This document shows, one piece after another, positions 44,081 through 52,055 of a DNA stretch of 64,000 nucleotides. How positions within the stretch are numbered: position 1 is the stretch's first letter; every line of letters begins with the position of its first letter. The DNA comes from Brevibacterium limosum. GTDB lineage: Bacteria > Actinomycetota > Actinomycetes > Actinomycetales > Brevibacteriaceae. The notes under the pieces were generated by a model. It worked only from the letters and a program-made list of their open reading frames with translations, did not search any database and had not been told where the DNA came from. The stretch lies in NCBI RefSeq assembly GCF_011617705.1, contig NZ_CP050154.1:434001-498000 (forward strand), in the 5' to 3' direction. Made by a program: the position numbers and the translations under genes.

Positions 44081-44923
44081 TTAGGGGAGGTGGGTGTCTA
44101 AGACTGCGTCGAGGTAGCGGGCGAGGCCATCGTCGTCGACGGCCTCGGTCACGGCTGCGGCGATCGCCTTGACCGAACCCAGAGCATTGCCCATCGCCAC
44201 GCCGTGTCCGGCCCACGAGAGCATCTCGATGTCATTGGGCATGTCCCCGAACGCCATCACCTGCGACCTCTCCACACCGAGGTGGCCGCACAGATCCTCC
44301 AGCGTCTTCGCCTTCGTGATCCCGAACGGCGCAAGTTCGACTAGCCCGTTGTCCGGCTCGGAGAACGAGGCATGACAGGTGCCGTCGACGAGGGGATCGA
44401 TGAGGTCGTGCATCGCCTGAGAATCGCTCGTGTCCAGGCGCACGAGCACCTTGACGACGTCCTCGCCGGCGAGTTCGGAGACATCGTCGATGATCCGGGC
44501 CTCGCGCGGTCGGCCGGTGACGAACTCCCGGTCGATGAAACCGCCGTTGAGAGTCTCGTAGGCGAACCGCGCCTCGGGATGGTCGGCTCGCACCGCTGCG
44601 GTGATCTCCGCCATCGTCTGCGCATCGATGCTGTGAGCATCGACGACGGATTGGGAGGCGATGTCATAGACGACGGCACCATTGAGACACACGACCCGAC
44701 GAAGGTCCGGGATCTGCTCGGCAATCGGAGTCAGCCAGCGCATGGGTCGCCCGGTGACGAGGACGAACGGGATTCCCGCGTCCTGGCAGCGGTGGATCGC
44801 ATCGATCGTGGCCGTCGAGATCGGCTTCCAGTTCAGCAGCAGAGTGCCGTCGATGTCGCTGGCGACAAGACCGAGATCGAAGTCATCGGGCGGCAGGATA
44901 TCGGGGCTGATCGGAGGTCTCAT
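44081..44923 (-). CDS. HAD-superfamily phosphatase, Cof type (2)
   Basis: A 280-residue paralogue of the convergent HAD gene. Motif I is VASDIDGTLL, motif II VTGRPMRW, and motif IV MAFGDMPNDIEML. The type IIB cap is in the middle. It starts inside the end of the upstream gene (ATGA, 4 bp), so it is translated as the last member of the quinone oxidoreductase-bpa operon. Confidence 0.92.
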   Translation of the reverse strand: MRPPISPDILPPDDFDLGLVASDIDGTLLLNWKPISTATIDAIHRCQDAGIPFVLVTGRPMRWLTPIAEQIPDLRRVVCLNGAVVYDIASQSVVDAHSIDAQTMAEITAAVRADHPEARFAYETLNGGFIDREFVTGRPREARIIDDVSELAGEDVVKVLVRLDTSDSQAMHDLIDPLVDGTCHASFSEPDNGLVELAPFGITKAKTLEDLCGHLGVERSQVMAFGDMPNDIEMLSWAGHGVAMGNALGSVKAIAAAVTEAVDDDGLARYLDAVLDTHLP

Positions 44924-45489
44924 GATGGCTCTACCCTAGCGATAATCGCCTGCGCCCGCCCCAGCAGCTCCCCGGCGTCGGAGATGAACCGCACCGTGGC
45001 CTCGGCGCTCGAGTCGATCGACCGCCCGGACGGGCCCTCCGATCGTGCCATCGATGCCGCGAGCACCGCCTCGCCGACCTTCGATGAAGCCTTCGTCAGC
45101 AGCTCCGGCACGTCGCCGACGGCCCGCCGCGCGGGACCGGGCACCACCTGACCGGTGACGGGATGACGGGCGTGGAGGGCCGCGGTCAGATCATCGACGA
45201 CCTCGACGAGTGCGTTGAGCCGGTGGGTGCCGTCGACGATGACGTCGACCGGATCCTTCGCCGAGGCGGCCGTGGCCTCGTTGTCGGGTGACCCCACCGA
45301 GGCGGCCCCCGGCGCGGTGCCACCGGAGCCCCGTGCCACGTGGAGGGCCACCGCAGTGGAGTAGTAGCGGTCGACTGCGCGGATGAAGCGGTCACGGTTG
45401 TGCCGCCACAGACCGGTGCCGAACCGGTCATCGTCCTTGACAGCGGTCTTGCTCGCCTTCTTGCGCAGGCCGGAGAAGAATCGCTTCAC
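44920..45489 (-). CDS. Conserved-looking protein of unknown function
   Basis: A 189-residue, mainly helical soluble protein starting MKRFFSGLRKKASK. It has a low-complexity Gly/Ala/Ser linker near residues 55-80, then a helical region (VIVDGTHRLNALVEVVDDLT). No Cys, no membrane segment, no family recognised. It overlaps bpa by four bases and the HAD gene by four bases. This tight coupling suggests a function connected with one of them. Confidence 0.75.
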   Translation of the reverse strand: MKRFFSGLRKKASKTAVKDDDRFGTGLWRHNRDRFIRAVDRYYSTAVALHVARGSGGTAPGAASVGSPDNEATAASAKDPVDVIVDGTHRLNALVEVVDDLTAALHARHPVTGQVVPGPARRAVGDVPELLTKASSKVGEAVLAASMARSEGPSGRSIDSSAEATVRFISDAGELLGRAQAIIARVEPS

Positions 45490-46091
45490 AGATAGTTGCC
45501 GGTGCCGCGGTCCGACTCCTGTGTCTCTTTCTCGCCGGGCTGTCCCTCAGTCGGTGTCATCCCGGTCGGGACCATGCCCGGTGGCAGCTGACCGCGACCG
45601 GCCATCTGCTGGGCCATGGCCTGTTGAGCCATGATCGCCGTCTGGATGCCGTGGAAGAGACCTTCGAGCCAGCCGACGAGTTGGGCCTGTGCGATCCGCA
45701 GCTCCGAGGTCGTCGGGGGACCGTCGGCCGAATCGAAGGGCAGATCGAGGCGTTCGAGCTCGTCGATGAGATCCTTTGACAGGCCCTCTTCGAGTTCGTC
45801 GATGGAGCGGCGGTGGATCTCGGCGAGGCGTTCGCGTCCCTTCTCATCGAGCTCGGTGCCGCGGACCTCCTCGAGCAGCTGCTTGACCATGGTGCCGATG
45901 CGCATCACCTTCGCCGGCGATGAGACATCCGCCTGGTCCTGCTGTGCCCGCGCCAGACCCTCGGCCCGTGCGTTGTCGCCTGACTGAGCTCCGGCCTCGG
46001 CCGACTCAGTGCTGCCATCCGGCGCGCGCGCCCCGGCGCGAGCAGTCTCGCCGTTCTGAAGCCCGTCTCCGGTGTCGTGGCTATCGGTCAT
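45486..46091 (-). CDS. bpa: Bacterial proteasome activator Bpa (Rv3780-like)
   Basis: A 201-residue homologue of Mycobacterium Bpa/PafE, a ring-forming ATP-independent activator of the 20S proteasome. The conserved core is unmistakable (KVMRIGTMVKQLLEEVRGTE, ELRIAQAQLVGWLEGLFHGI). The C-terminal docking tail ends GTGNYL, where the mycobacterial protein ends in GQYL. The N-terminal 55 residues are disordered. It lies two bases after the quinone oxidoreductase gene and overlaps the next gene by four. No proteasome genes are in the window, so the partner is unproven here. Confidence 0.92.
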   Translation of the reverse strand: MTDSHDTGDGLQNGETARAGARAPDGSTESAEAGAQSGDNARAEGLARAQQDQADVSSPAKVMRIGTMVKQLLEEVRGTELDEKGRERLAEIHRRSIDELEEGLSKDLIDELERLDLPFDSADGPPTTSELRIAQAQLVGWLEGLFHGIQTAIMAQQAMAQQMAGRGQLPPGMVPTGMTPTEGQPGEKETQESDRGTGNYL

Positions 46092-46093
46092 TG

Positions 46094-47098
46094 TTATGCC
46101 CCTTCCTCATCGACGATGAGCAGAACCTTGCCGATGTTCGCCCCGTCCTCCAGCGTCTGATGGGCCCGGACGACGTCGGTCAGCGGCATGGTTTCGTGGA
46201 TGATGGGACGAATATCGCCTGAGATCACGGCCGGCCACAGCTGCTCGGCCACCTCGGCGACGATGGCGATCTTCTGTTCCTTCGGTCGCGCCCGCAGGGT
46301 CGTGGCGGACACGGATCTGCGGGGCTGCATGAGCCAGCCGAGGTTGATCTCGGTCTTCGTTCCGCCCTGCATGCCGATGATGACGAGGCGGCCGTCGGTG
46401 TTCAGGGCCTTGATATTGCGTTCGAGGTACTTCGCGCCGATGATGTCGAGGATGACGTCGGCGCCGGTCGATCCGTCGTCGTGGACGCAGATCTCGCGGA
46501 CACGTTCGACGAAGTCCTCTTCGCGGTAGTTGATGACCGCGTCGGCACCGAGCTCGCGGCAGAATTCGGCTTTCCGTTCGGACCCGACGGTCACGGCGAT
46601 CTTCACGCCGAGGTGGTTCGCGATCTGGATCGCGGCCGTGCCGATTCCGGAGCCGCCGCCGTGGACGAGCAGCCATTCGCCTGCCTTCACCTGCCCGCGT
46701 CCGACGATGTTCGACCATACGGTGGACAGGACCTCGGGCAGGGCGGCTGCCTCGGTGAGGTCGAAATCAGCGGGGACCGGAAGCAGCTGACCTGCGGGGA
46801 CAGGGACGGATTCGGCGTAGCCCCCGCCGGAGAGCAGGGCCGCTGCTCGGTCGCCGACGGACCAGCCGGTCACGTCTGCGCCGAGCTTCTCGATCGTGCC
46901 GGAGATCTCGAGGCCGGGGATCTGGGTGGCCCCGGCCGGAGGATCGTAGAATCCGCGGCGCTGCAACAGGTCGGCCCGGTTGACGCCGGCAGCATGGACG
47001 CGGATGAGGACCTCGTCGGCGGCGATGTCGGGCGTGGGTTCGTCGGAGACCTGCAGGACCTCGGGGTCACCGGGGGAGGAGATCGTGATAGCGCGCAT
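46094..47098 (-). CDS. NADPH:quinone oxidoreductase (zeta-crystallin/PIG3 type)
   Basis: A 334-residue medium-chain dehydrogenase without zinc ligands. The N-terminal GroES-like fold (VHAAGVNRADLLQRRGFYDP, the PIG3 signature) is followed by the Rossmann motif VHGGGSGIGTAAIQIA and the C-terminal MPLTDVVRAHQTLEDGANIG. It reduces quinones or conjugated carbonyls with NADPH. First gene of a four-gene operon with bpa. Confidence 0.93.
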   Translation of the reverse strand: MRAITISSPGDPEVLQVSDEPTPDIAADEVLIRVHAAGVNRADLLQRRGFYDPPAGATQIPGLEISGTIEKLGADVTGWSVGDRAAALLSGGGYAESVPVPAGQLLPVPADFDLTEAAALPEVLSTVWSNIVGRGQVKAGEWLLVHGGGSGIGTAAIQIANHLGVKIAVTVGSERKAEFCRELGADAVINYREEDFVERVREICVHDDGSTGADVILDIIGAKYLERNIKALNTDGRLVIIGMQGGTKTEINLGWLMQPRRSVSATTLRARPKEQKIAIVAEVAEQLWPAVISGDIRPIIHETMPLTDVVRAHQTLEDGANIGKVLLIVDEEGA

Positions 47099-47201
47099 GC
47101 TTCCACTCTAGTGGCTGGGCGTGGAGGAGGGCAGGGGAGTCCGGGCGGTGGTGCCGGGGTGTCTGAGTGACTGGGCGCACGGTTGTGCAGAGAGTTTCTG
47201 C

Positions 47202-47298
47202 TCAAATGGAGGTCGCAATCGGACATCGGAGCTCAAACTGAGGTCACTATCGAATAATTCTGGGGCGGCAGAAATATCCGATAGTGACCTCGATTTGG
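47202..47298. repeat. Three copies of a 22-bp motif, two direct and one inverted
   Basis: A motif of the form YCAAA-NN-GAGGTC-NC-ATCG occurs at 47202-47223 and 47233-47254 (31-bp period), and inverted at 47277-47298. The last two form a hairpin with 13-bp perfect arms (GAGGTCACTATCG). It lies in a 380-bp gap without a gene. Confidence 0.7.
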
Positions 47299-47385
47299 CG
47301 GCGAAGGGGACTGCCCGCACTGTTTCGCGGGGCAAGGGGCCGCTCATGACACTCAGCCGAAGCGCACCGCGGTGCCTGTCCAGAC

Positions 47386-47477
47386 CGCTACCGAGCCGAA
47401 GCGACGGCAACGGCACCCAACCCGCTACCGAGCCGAAGCGCCGGCAACGGCACCCAACCCGCTACCGAGCCGGAGCC
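47386..47477. repeat. 37-bp tandem repeat (about 2.5 copies)
   Basis: A unit starting CGCTACCGAGCCGAAGCG repeats at 47386, 47423 and 47460, with one base changed between the first two. It ends next to the ilvA stop. Could act as terminator-proximal spacer; no gene. Confidence 0.85.
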
Positions 47478-47479
47478 CC

Positions 47480-48751
47480 TCACGCGAAGAGACGGAACAT
47501 CGGTGAGTTCTGGTGCACGCGCTCGACCTCGATCGATGAGGCTTCCATCCGCTCGAGCAGATTCGGCAGGTCCTCGGCATAGCCGAGCTGAATGCCGACG
47601 AACGCCGGTCCGGTCTCCCGGTCGGAGCGTTTGACGTACTCGAACATCGCGATATCGTCCTCGGGGCCGAGCACCTCGTTGAGGAACCGGCGCAGCGCCC
47701 CGGGCTCCTGCGGGAAGTCGACGATGAAGTAGTGCTTGAGGCCCTCGTGGACGAGTGAGCGCTCGAGGATCTCCGGGTAGCGGGAGATATCGTTGTTGCC
47801 GCCGGAGACCAGGCACACCACGGTCGACCCCGGTTCGATCGTGATCGGCTTGTCCGAATCCGGTCCGCCGATCCCCGCCGAGGCCAGGGCTCCGGAGGGC
47901 TCGGCGATGATTCCGTCGACCTGGTACATATCGAGCATCTCGGTGGCCACCGCGCCCTCGGCGACGGGACGCAGGTCGAGGCCGAGTTCGGCGATGACGT
48001 CGTAGGTGATGTTGCCGGCCCGGCGCACAGCGGTGCCGTCGGCGAAGCGGTCGATGTTCTCCAAGGTCACTGGGTAGCCGGCCTTGAGAGCTGCGATCAT
48101 CGAGGCGGCGCCGGCGGGTTCGGCGCCGATGACCTTCGTGTTCGGCATCCGTTCGGCCGCATAGGCGGCGACTCCGGCGAGCACGCCGCCGCCGCCGACG
48201 GGCACGATGATGTAGTCGGGGTCGGTCTCGAGCTGGGCGTGGATCTCAGCGGCCACGGTGCCCTGACCTGCGATGGTGCGCATATCGTCGAAGGCCGATA
48301 CCAGGAGAGCTTCGTTGCGTTCAGCGAATCGGTGGGCCAGCGCCGAGGCGTCATCGTAGGTGGAGCCGGCGATCTCGATCGTCACCTGCTCCCCGCCGAA
48401 GTGGCGGACGCGCTCGATCTTCTGCTTCGGCGTCGTCTTGGGCACGAAGATCGTGCCCTGGATGCCCAGCTCCCTGCAGGCGCGGGCGAAGCCCTGGGCA
48501 TGGTTGCCTGCCGAGGCGCACACGACTCCGCGAGCGCGCTCGCCGGCATCGAGCTGGAGCATGAAGTTGAACGCCCCGCGGATCTTGTAGGACCGCACCA
48601 TCTGCAGGTCCTCGCGCTTGAGATAGACCGTCGAGCCGGTTGCGGTCGTCAGCCGCTCGCAGATCTGAAGTGGCGACAGGATGACGGAATCGGAAATTCG
48701 CAGCGCAGCCGCCTCGACCTCGTCGGCGAGTGTGAGCTTCTGGGGAGTCAT
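47480..48751 (-). CDS. ilvA: Threonine dehydratase (biosynthetic type, ACT-like C-terminus)
   Basis: A 423-residue PLP enzyme converting threonine to 2-oxobutanoate for isoleucine synthesis. Lys56 in SYKIRGAF is the Schiff-base lysine. SAGNHAQGFA and the Gly-rich PVGGGGVLAG hold PLP. The C-terminal 80 residues are a single ACT-like regulatory domain (HYFIVDFPQEPGALRRFLNE), the short IlvA form of actinobacteria. The frame is open upstream, but residues before MTPQKL look unrelated. The Shine-Dalgarno is weak. Confidence 0.95.
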   Translation of the reverse strand: MTPQKLTLADEVEAAALRISDSVILSPLQICERLTTATGSTVYLKREDLQMVRSYKIRGAFNFMLQLDAGERARGVVCASAGNHAQGFARACRELGIQGTIFVPKTTPKQKIERVRHFGGEQVTIEIAGSTYDDASALAHRFAERNEALLVSAFDDMRTIAGQGTVAAEIHAQLETDPDYIIVPVGGGGVLAGVAAYAAERMPNTKVIGAEPAGAASMIAALKAGYPVTLENIDRFADGTAVRRAGNITYDVIAELGLDLRPVAEGAVATEMLDMYQVDGIIAEPSGALASAGIGGPDSDKPITIEPGSTVVCLVSGGNNDISRYPEILERSLVHEGLKHYFIVDFPQEPGALRRFLNEVLGPEDDIAMFEYVKRSDRETGPAFVGIQLGYAEDLPNLLERMEASSIEVERVHQNSPMFRLFA

Positions 48752-48789
48752 GTCTGTTTCAACCACCAGACTATTGTGCGCCCTTTGTC

Positions 48790-48803
48790 TTGCCATTTGG
48801 CAA
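48790..48803. promoter_or_regulatory. Near-palindrome upstream of ilvA
   Basis: TTGCCATTTGGCAA, arms TTGCCA/TGGCAA around two bases, 39 bp upstream of ilvA. A closely related palindrome (51618-51631) precedes the tRNA-Ser gene. Candidate binding site of one regulator. Confidence 0.45.
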
Positions 48804-48947
48804 CTCGTATCGACATGAGGACGCCTCGTGCCCGCCCATCCTGCGTGATTCGGCTCCCGACTTCGGGGTTTCGGGTGCGCCCTGGACCGCCTATACCCCA
48901 TATCATGATTGGATGGAGGATGCCCGTAATCCCTTCTAGGAGACGTC

Positions 48948-51551
48948 ATGGCCATCAGCAGTGAGCTCGAACAACTGTTAGCCAGCTGGATACCCCGACA
49001 GCCGTGGTTCCCCAAGCTCGCAGCAGATTTCGGGACCGACCCCGACATCACCCCCATGTCGGTGGCCCGCGCGTTCACTTATACCGCCGAGGAGCTCGGA
49101 GGCTTCGCCGGTCTCGTGACCGTCATCTCCGTCGGCGACGGCCCCACCCTGCGTCGCCTCAACATCCCCCTGACACTGCGCGGTGCCGAGGACATGCACC
49201 TGCGCCACGCCCTCATCGGCCGCGTCGACGACCTCGCGCTCGGCACGGTCTACGTCTACGACGGCGCCGCCGATCCCGTCTTCGTCAACCTCATGGCCGA
49301 CGCGATCACGAAGCGCAAGGTCTTCGACGGCGGACAGCTGTCCACCGAATCCCTGCGCCACAGTCAGGAGAAGACCGAGGCCCGGGACCGAGCGCCGATG
49401 CCGTTCCCGGTGACCGCGAACGGGGCGGCCGCCTCGGCGGCTTCGACTGACCACACCACCGCCGAGGCGGTCCCGCCGAAGCCATCGATCGGTGACCTCA
49501 CAGTGGGGGCGGAGGACGTCATGCCCGTCGAGATCCGACCGATCGAGGTCTCGGACTCCGGCCCGCACAAGTCGACCGTCATCATCCACGACGAATACGA
49601 GCCGATGGAGCTCTCTTTCTTCCGTGTCCTCGAGAACGGGATGCCGTCATCGCTGACGATCCCCGTCCTGCTCACCGAGGCGGGTTCGCGCAGCGTGCCC
49701 GAGGTCATCGGCTGGGGATCCGGTCGCTGGTACGACATGTTCGAAGTCCAGGAGATGGAGGCGCCGATGGCGCTGCTCTCCCACGTCGATGTCGACGCCG
49801 AACCCGCGTGGCGAGAAGCCGTGAACACGGTGTGCGCGGTCGACTCCGGTTCTATCGGGGCGTATAACGCCCATGCCGCGGAGATGGGTCGGCGCATCGG
49901 CGAACTCCACACTGACATGGCCGCCGAGTTCGGAGTCGTCGAAGGTGCCGGCGAACCGACGAAGCAGCTGGTGCAGAAGTGGGTCGAGCGCATCGACTGG
50001 GCGCTGGGCCGGGCACCTCTGGCACTGGATTCGCTGGTCCCGGAGCTGCGCGGGCACCGTGCGAGGCTGCAGGGACTCGAGACCATCGGCACCTTGCAGA
50101 AGATCCACGGCGAGCTGACGCTCGATCATGTGGTCAGCTCTTCCACTGACGGCTATTCGGTCGTGAAGTTCACGGACTCGACGGACTCGGACCCCAAGCC
50201 CGCTGCCTTCGACCTCGTGGCTCTGCTGCGCAGCATCGACTACGCCGCCGGTTTCGCTCGTCTGCAGCGCACCGATGCGCTGGACTCCGAGGACGGCTCG
50301 CTGGTCGTCAGCGGCTTCGGCAATGATCCGGGAGCGCTGCGCGCGATCTTCGATTCGCCCGAGTACCTGTGGGCCTCGCAGGTGCAGAACTCGCTGCTGT
50401 CCGGGTATTCGCGAGCTCGCGGCGACAGCATCGGGCTGAGCGATCCGGTGCTGCGGGCGGCACTGATCGACCGACTCCTCGTCGAGGTCGTCACCGAGCT
50501 GCGCAACCGCCCGAACTGGCTGTCCGTGCCGCTGGCCACACTCTCCCTTGTGCTCAAGGGCAAGCCGTCCCGCACCGAGGAGGCCGCCGCCGAGCCTGCC
50601 CCCGGCTGGGCCGGTTCCGGTGGGTCGGGTTCCGGCCAGGCCGATTCTGATCAAGGCGAAGAGTCGCGCGCCTCCGGCCCCGCAGTCGGTGCCGCGGCTG
50701 TTGGGGACTCGGCCGCTGGGGACTCGGCCGCTGAAGGTGAGTCGGGTGATTCGTTCGCTGTGGCGCCGCGGGCCGACGAAGCGACGGCCGCCGATTCGGA
50801 GTCGGTCGGTGCTGCTCCCCGCGGTACGTCCGGTGCCGTCGCGGCAGCGATCGCGAACTCGGACTCCGAAGACTCGGTCTCCGAAGATTCTGACTCCGAA
50901 GTGCCGACGGCGAAGAGCGACGAGGCTTCCGACGCGGAGCCCGAAGCTGCTGAGGCACCCGGAGCAGAGACCGCGGTCGGCGAGGATTCCGCGGCAGAGC
51001 ACGTCGCCGGTGAATCCGAGACCCATGAGTTTGAAGCCGGCGAACCCGAGACCGAAGAGGTCGAAGTCGCCGACACTGCGGAGAACACTGTCGACGTGGT
51101 CGCTGACTCCGATATCGACGATGTCGAGGACTCCACTGTGGTTCCGCCGCAGGATGACGTGCCCGAAGCAGCTCCGGCTGACGACGAGGAATTCGTCGAG
51201 GAGGAAGAGCCGGAAGCTCCGGTCCGACGGGTACCGGCCTCTTTCGCGGCTCGCGGCGCCACCTCGGAGGACTCCGACAGCACCGGACACGAATCGCAGC
51301 CGGCCAAGCCGAAGGACGCACCGAAGCTCGGCAATACGTGGAGCGAGCGTTCGCAGCATTCCGGCAGTGACCGCGGGACATTCGGCGAACAGGTCTCCGA
51401 CCGCTCGGACAAGAGCCGCGATGATGCCGCGGCGCGGCCCGACGAGTCGTCGGACAGGTCCGGCGACGATTCGTCATCCGGTTCCGTGTTCGACGACCTC
51501 CTGGGCACCGAGCGCAAGCAGAACCGGATGAAGAAGCGCAAGAAGGGCTGA
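48948..51551 (+). CDS. Maltokinase-like protein with long acidic disordered C-terminal tail
   Basis: An 867-residue protein. Residues 1-125 resemble the maltokinase N-terminal cap (ELEQLLASWIPRQPWFPKLA). A phosphotransferase-like body extends to about 540, with an IHGELTLDHVV catalytic-loop counterpart and AFDLVALLRSIDYAAGF. The loop reads HGEL where active kinases usually have HGDLH, and the usual metal-binding DFEGEP is not seen; catalysis is doubtful. Residues 545-867 are Ser/Asp/Glu/Ala-rich and probably disordered, ending with the basic cluster MKKRKKG. It may bind trehalose or maltose phosphates or act as a regulatory pseudokinase. AGGAGA precedes the ATG. Confidence 0.75.
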   Translation: MAISSELEQLLASWIPRQPWFPKLAADFGTDPDITPMSVARAFTYTAEELGGFAGLVTVISVGDGPTLRRLNIPLTLRGAEDMHLRHALIGRVDDLALGTVYVYDGAADPVFVNLMADAITKRKVFDGGQLSTESLRHSQEKTEARDRAPMPFPVTANGAAASAASTDHTTAEAVPPKPSIGDLTVGAEDVMPVEIRPIEVSDSGPHKSTVIIHDEYEPMELSFFRVLENGMPSSLTIPVLLTEAGSRSVPEVIGWGSGRWYDMFEVQEMEAPMALLSHVDVDAEPAWREAVNTVCAVDSGSIGAYNAHAAEMGRRIGELHTDMAAEFGVVEGAGEPTKQLVQKWVERIDWALGRAPLALDSLVPELRGHRARLQGLETIGTLQKIHGELTLDHVVSSSTDGYSVVKFTDSTDSDPKPAAFDLVALLRSIDYAAGFARLQRTDALDSEDGSLVVSGFGNDPGALRAIFDSPEYLWASQVQNSLLSGYSRARGDSIGLSDPVLRAALIDRLLVEVVTELRNRPNWLSVPLATLSLVLKGKPSRTEEAAAEPAPGWAGSGGSGSGQADSDQGEESRASGPAVGAAAVGDSAAGDSAAEGESGDSFAVAPRADEATAADSESVGAAPRGTSGAVAAAIANSDSEDSVSEDSDSEVPTAKSDEASDAEPEAAEAPGAETAVGEDSAAEHVAGESETHEFEAGEPETEEVEVADTAENTVDVVADSDIDDVEDSTVVPPQDDVPEAAPADDEEFVEEEEPEAPVRRVPASFAARGATSEDSDSTGHESQPAKPKDAPKLGNTWSERSQHSGSDRGTFGEQVSDRSDKSRDDAAARPDESSDRSGDDSSSGSVFDDLLGTERKQNRMKKRKKG

Positions 51552-51617
51552 CCGCCTCCGCGGACCCGCCGCCTCGGTGTCGGTCGCGCCCCGGGCGAGT
51601 GAAATTCGTGTGCTCAA

Positions 51618-51631
51618 CTGCCAATTGGCAG
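51618..51631. promoter_or_regulatory. Perfect palindrome upstream of tRNA-Ser
   Basis: CTGCCAATTGGCAG, 95 bp before the tRNA. Its core TGCCAATTGGCA differs in one base from the core at 48790-48803. Confidence 0.4.
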
Positions 51632-51725
51632 ATGCTGTTGCGGTTGTGAGAAACTATGGTGGCTCGGCCTCGCGTCGAGCAGGCCGGGTTCGCTCCATCT
51701 CTGTCACAGGCATGGACGAACCGAG

Positions 51726-51813
51726 GGAAGCGTGTCCGAGCGGCCGAAGGAGACGGTCTTGAAAACCGTTGTGCGGCAACCCCGCACCGTGGGTTCGAAT
51801 CCCACCGCTTCCG
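51726..51813 (+). tRNA. serT: tRNA-Ser (anticodon UGA)
   Basis: An 88-base class II tRNA. Acceptor arms GGAAGCG/CGCTTCC, a long variable arm (TGTGCGGCAACCCCGCACC), T loop GTTCGAATC, and anticodon loop CTTGAAA with TGA at 51760-51762. Discriminator base G; CCA is not encoded. Confidence 0.97.
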
Positions 51814-51823
51814 CTCAGTGAAG

Positions 51824-51864
51824 AGCCCCCGAACTCATCGCCAACAACGAAGAGTTCGGGGGCT
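51824..51864 (+). terminator. Terminator of tRNA-Ser
   Basis: Arms AGCCCCCGAACTC and GAGTTCGGGGGCT (13 bp, perfect) around 15 bases, followed by a short TTTC, 10 bp after the tRNA. Confidence 0.85.
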
Positions 51865-51918
51865 TTCGCGCGCCCGGCGCGACGAGTCAGCACTCGCGGC
51901 AAAGCCTCTGCTTCCGCT

Positions 51919-51982
51919 CGTTCAAGGCCAAGTGCGCTTTTCGCTAGGCAGACCTACCGATAACCGCGCTTGGCCTTGAACG
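51919..51982. repeat. Inverted repeat downstream of tRNA-Ser
   Basis: Arms CGTTCAAGGCCAAG and CTTGGCCTTGAACG (14 bp, perfect) enclose 36 bases. A third CTTGAACGAC follows at 52005. Position is between the tRNA terminator and the 3' end of the convergent permease. Confidence 0.7.
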
Positions 51983-52055
51983 ACGGGATTTCTGCGATGC
52001 AGCGCTTGAACGACAGTCCCAGTGGTGCCGCTGCCGCAGGCCCAGTCGCGCAGCC

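Noticed and set aside
49647..51359. 570-residue minus-strand ORF across the maltokinase-like gene
   Set aside because: Arg/Gly/Val-rich shadow of a gene with a good start and recognisable cap domain.
51726..52014. Integration (att) site at tRNA-Ser
   Set aside because: No integrase and no second copy of the tRNA 3' end were found in the window, so only a repeat is reported.
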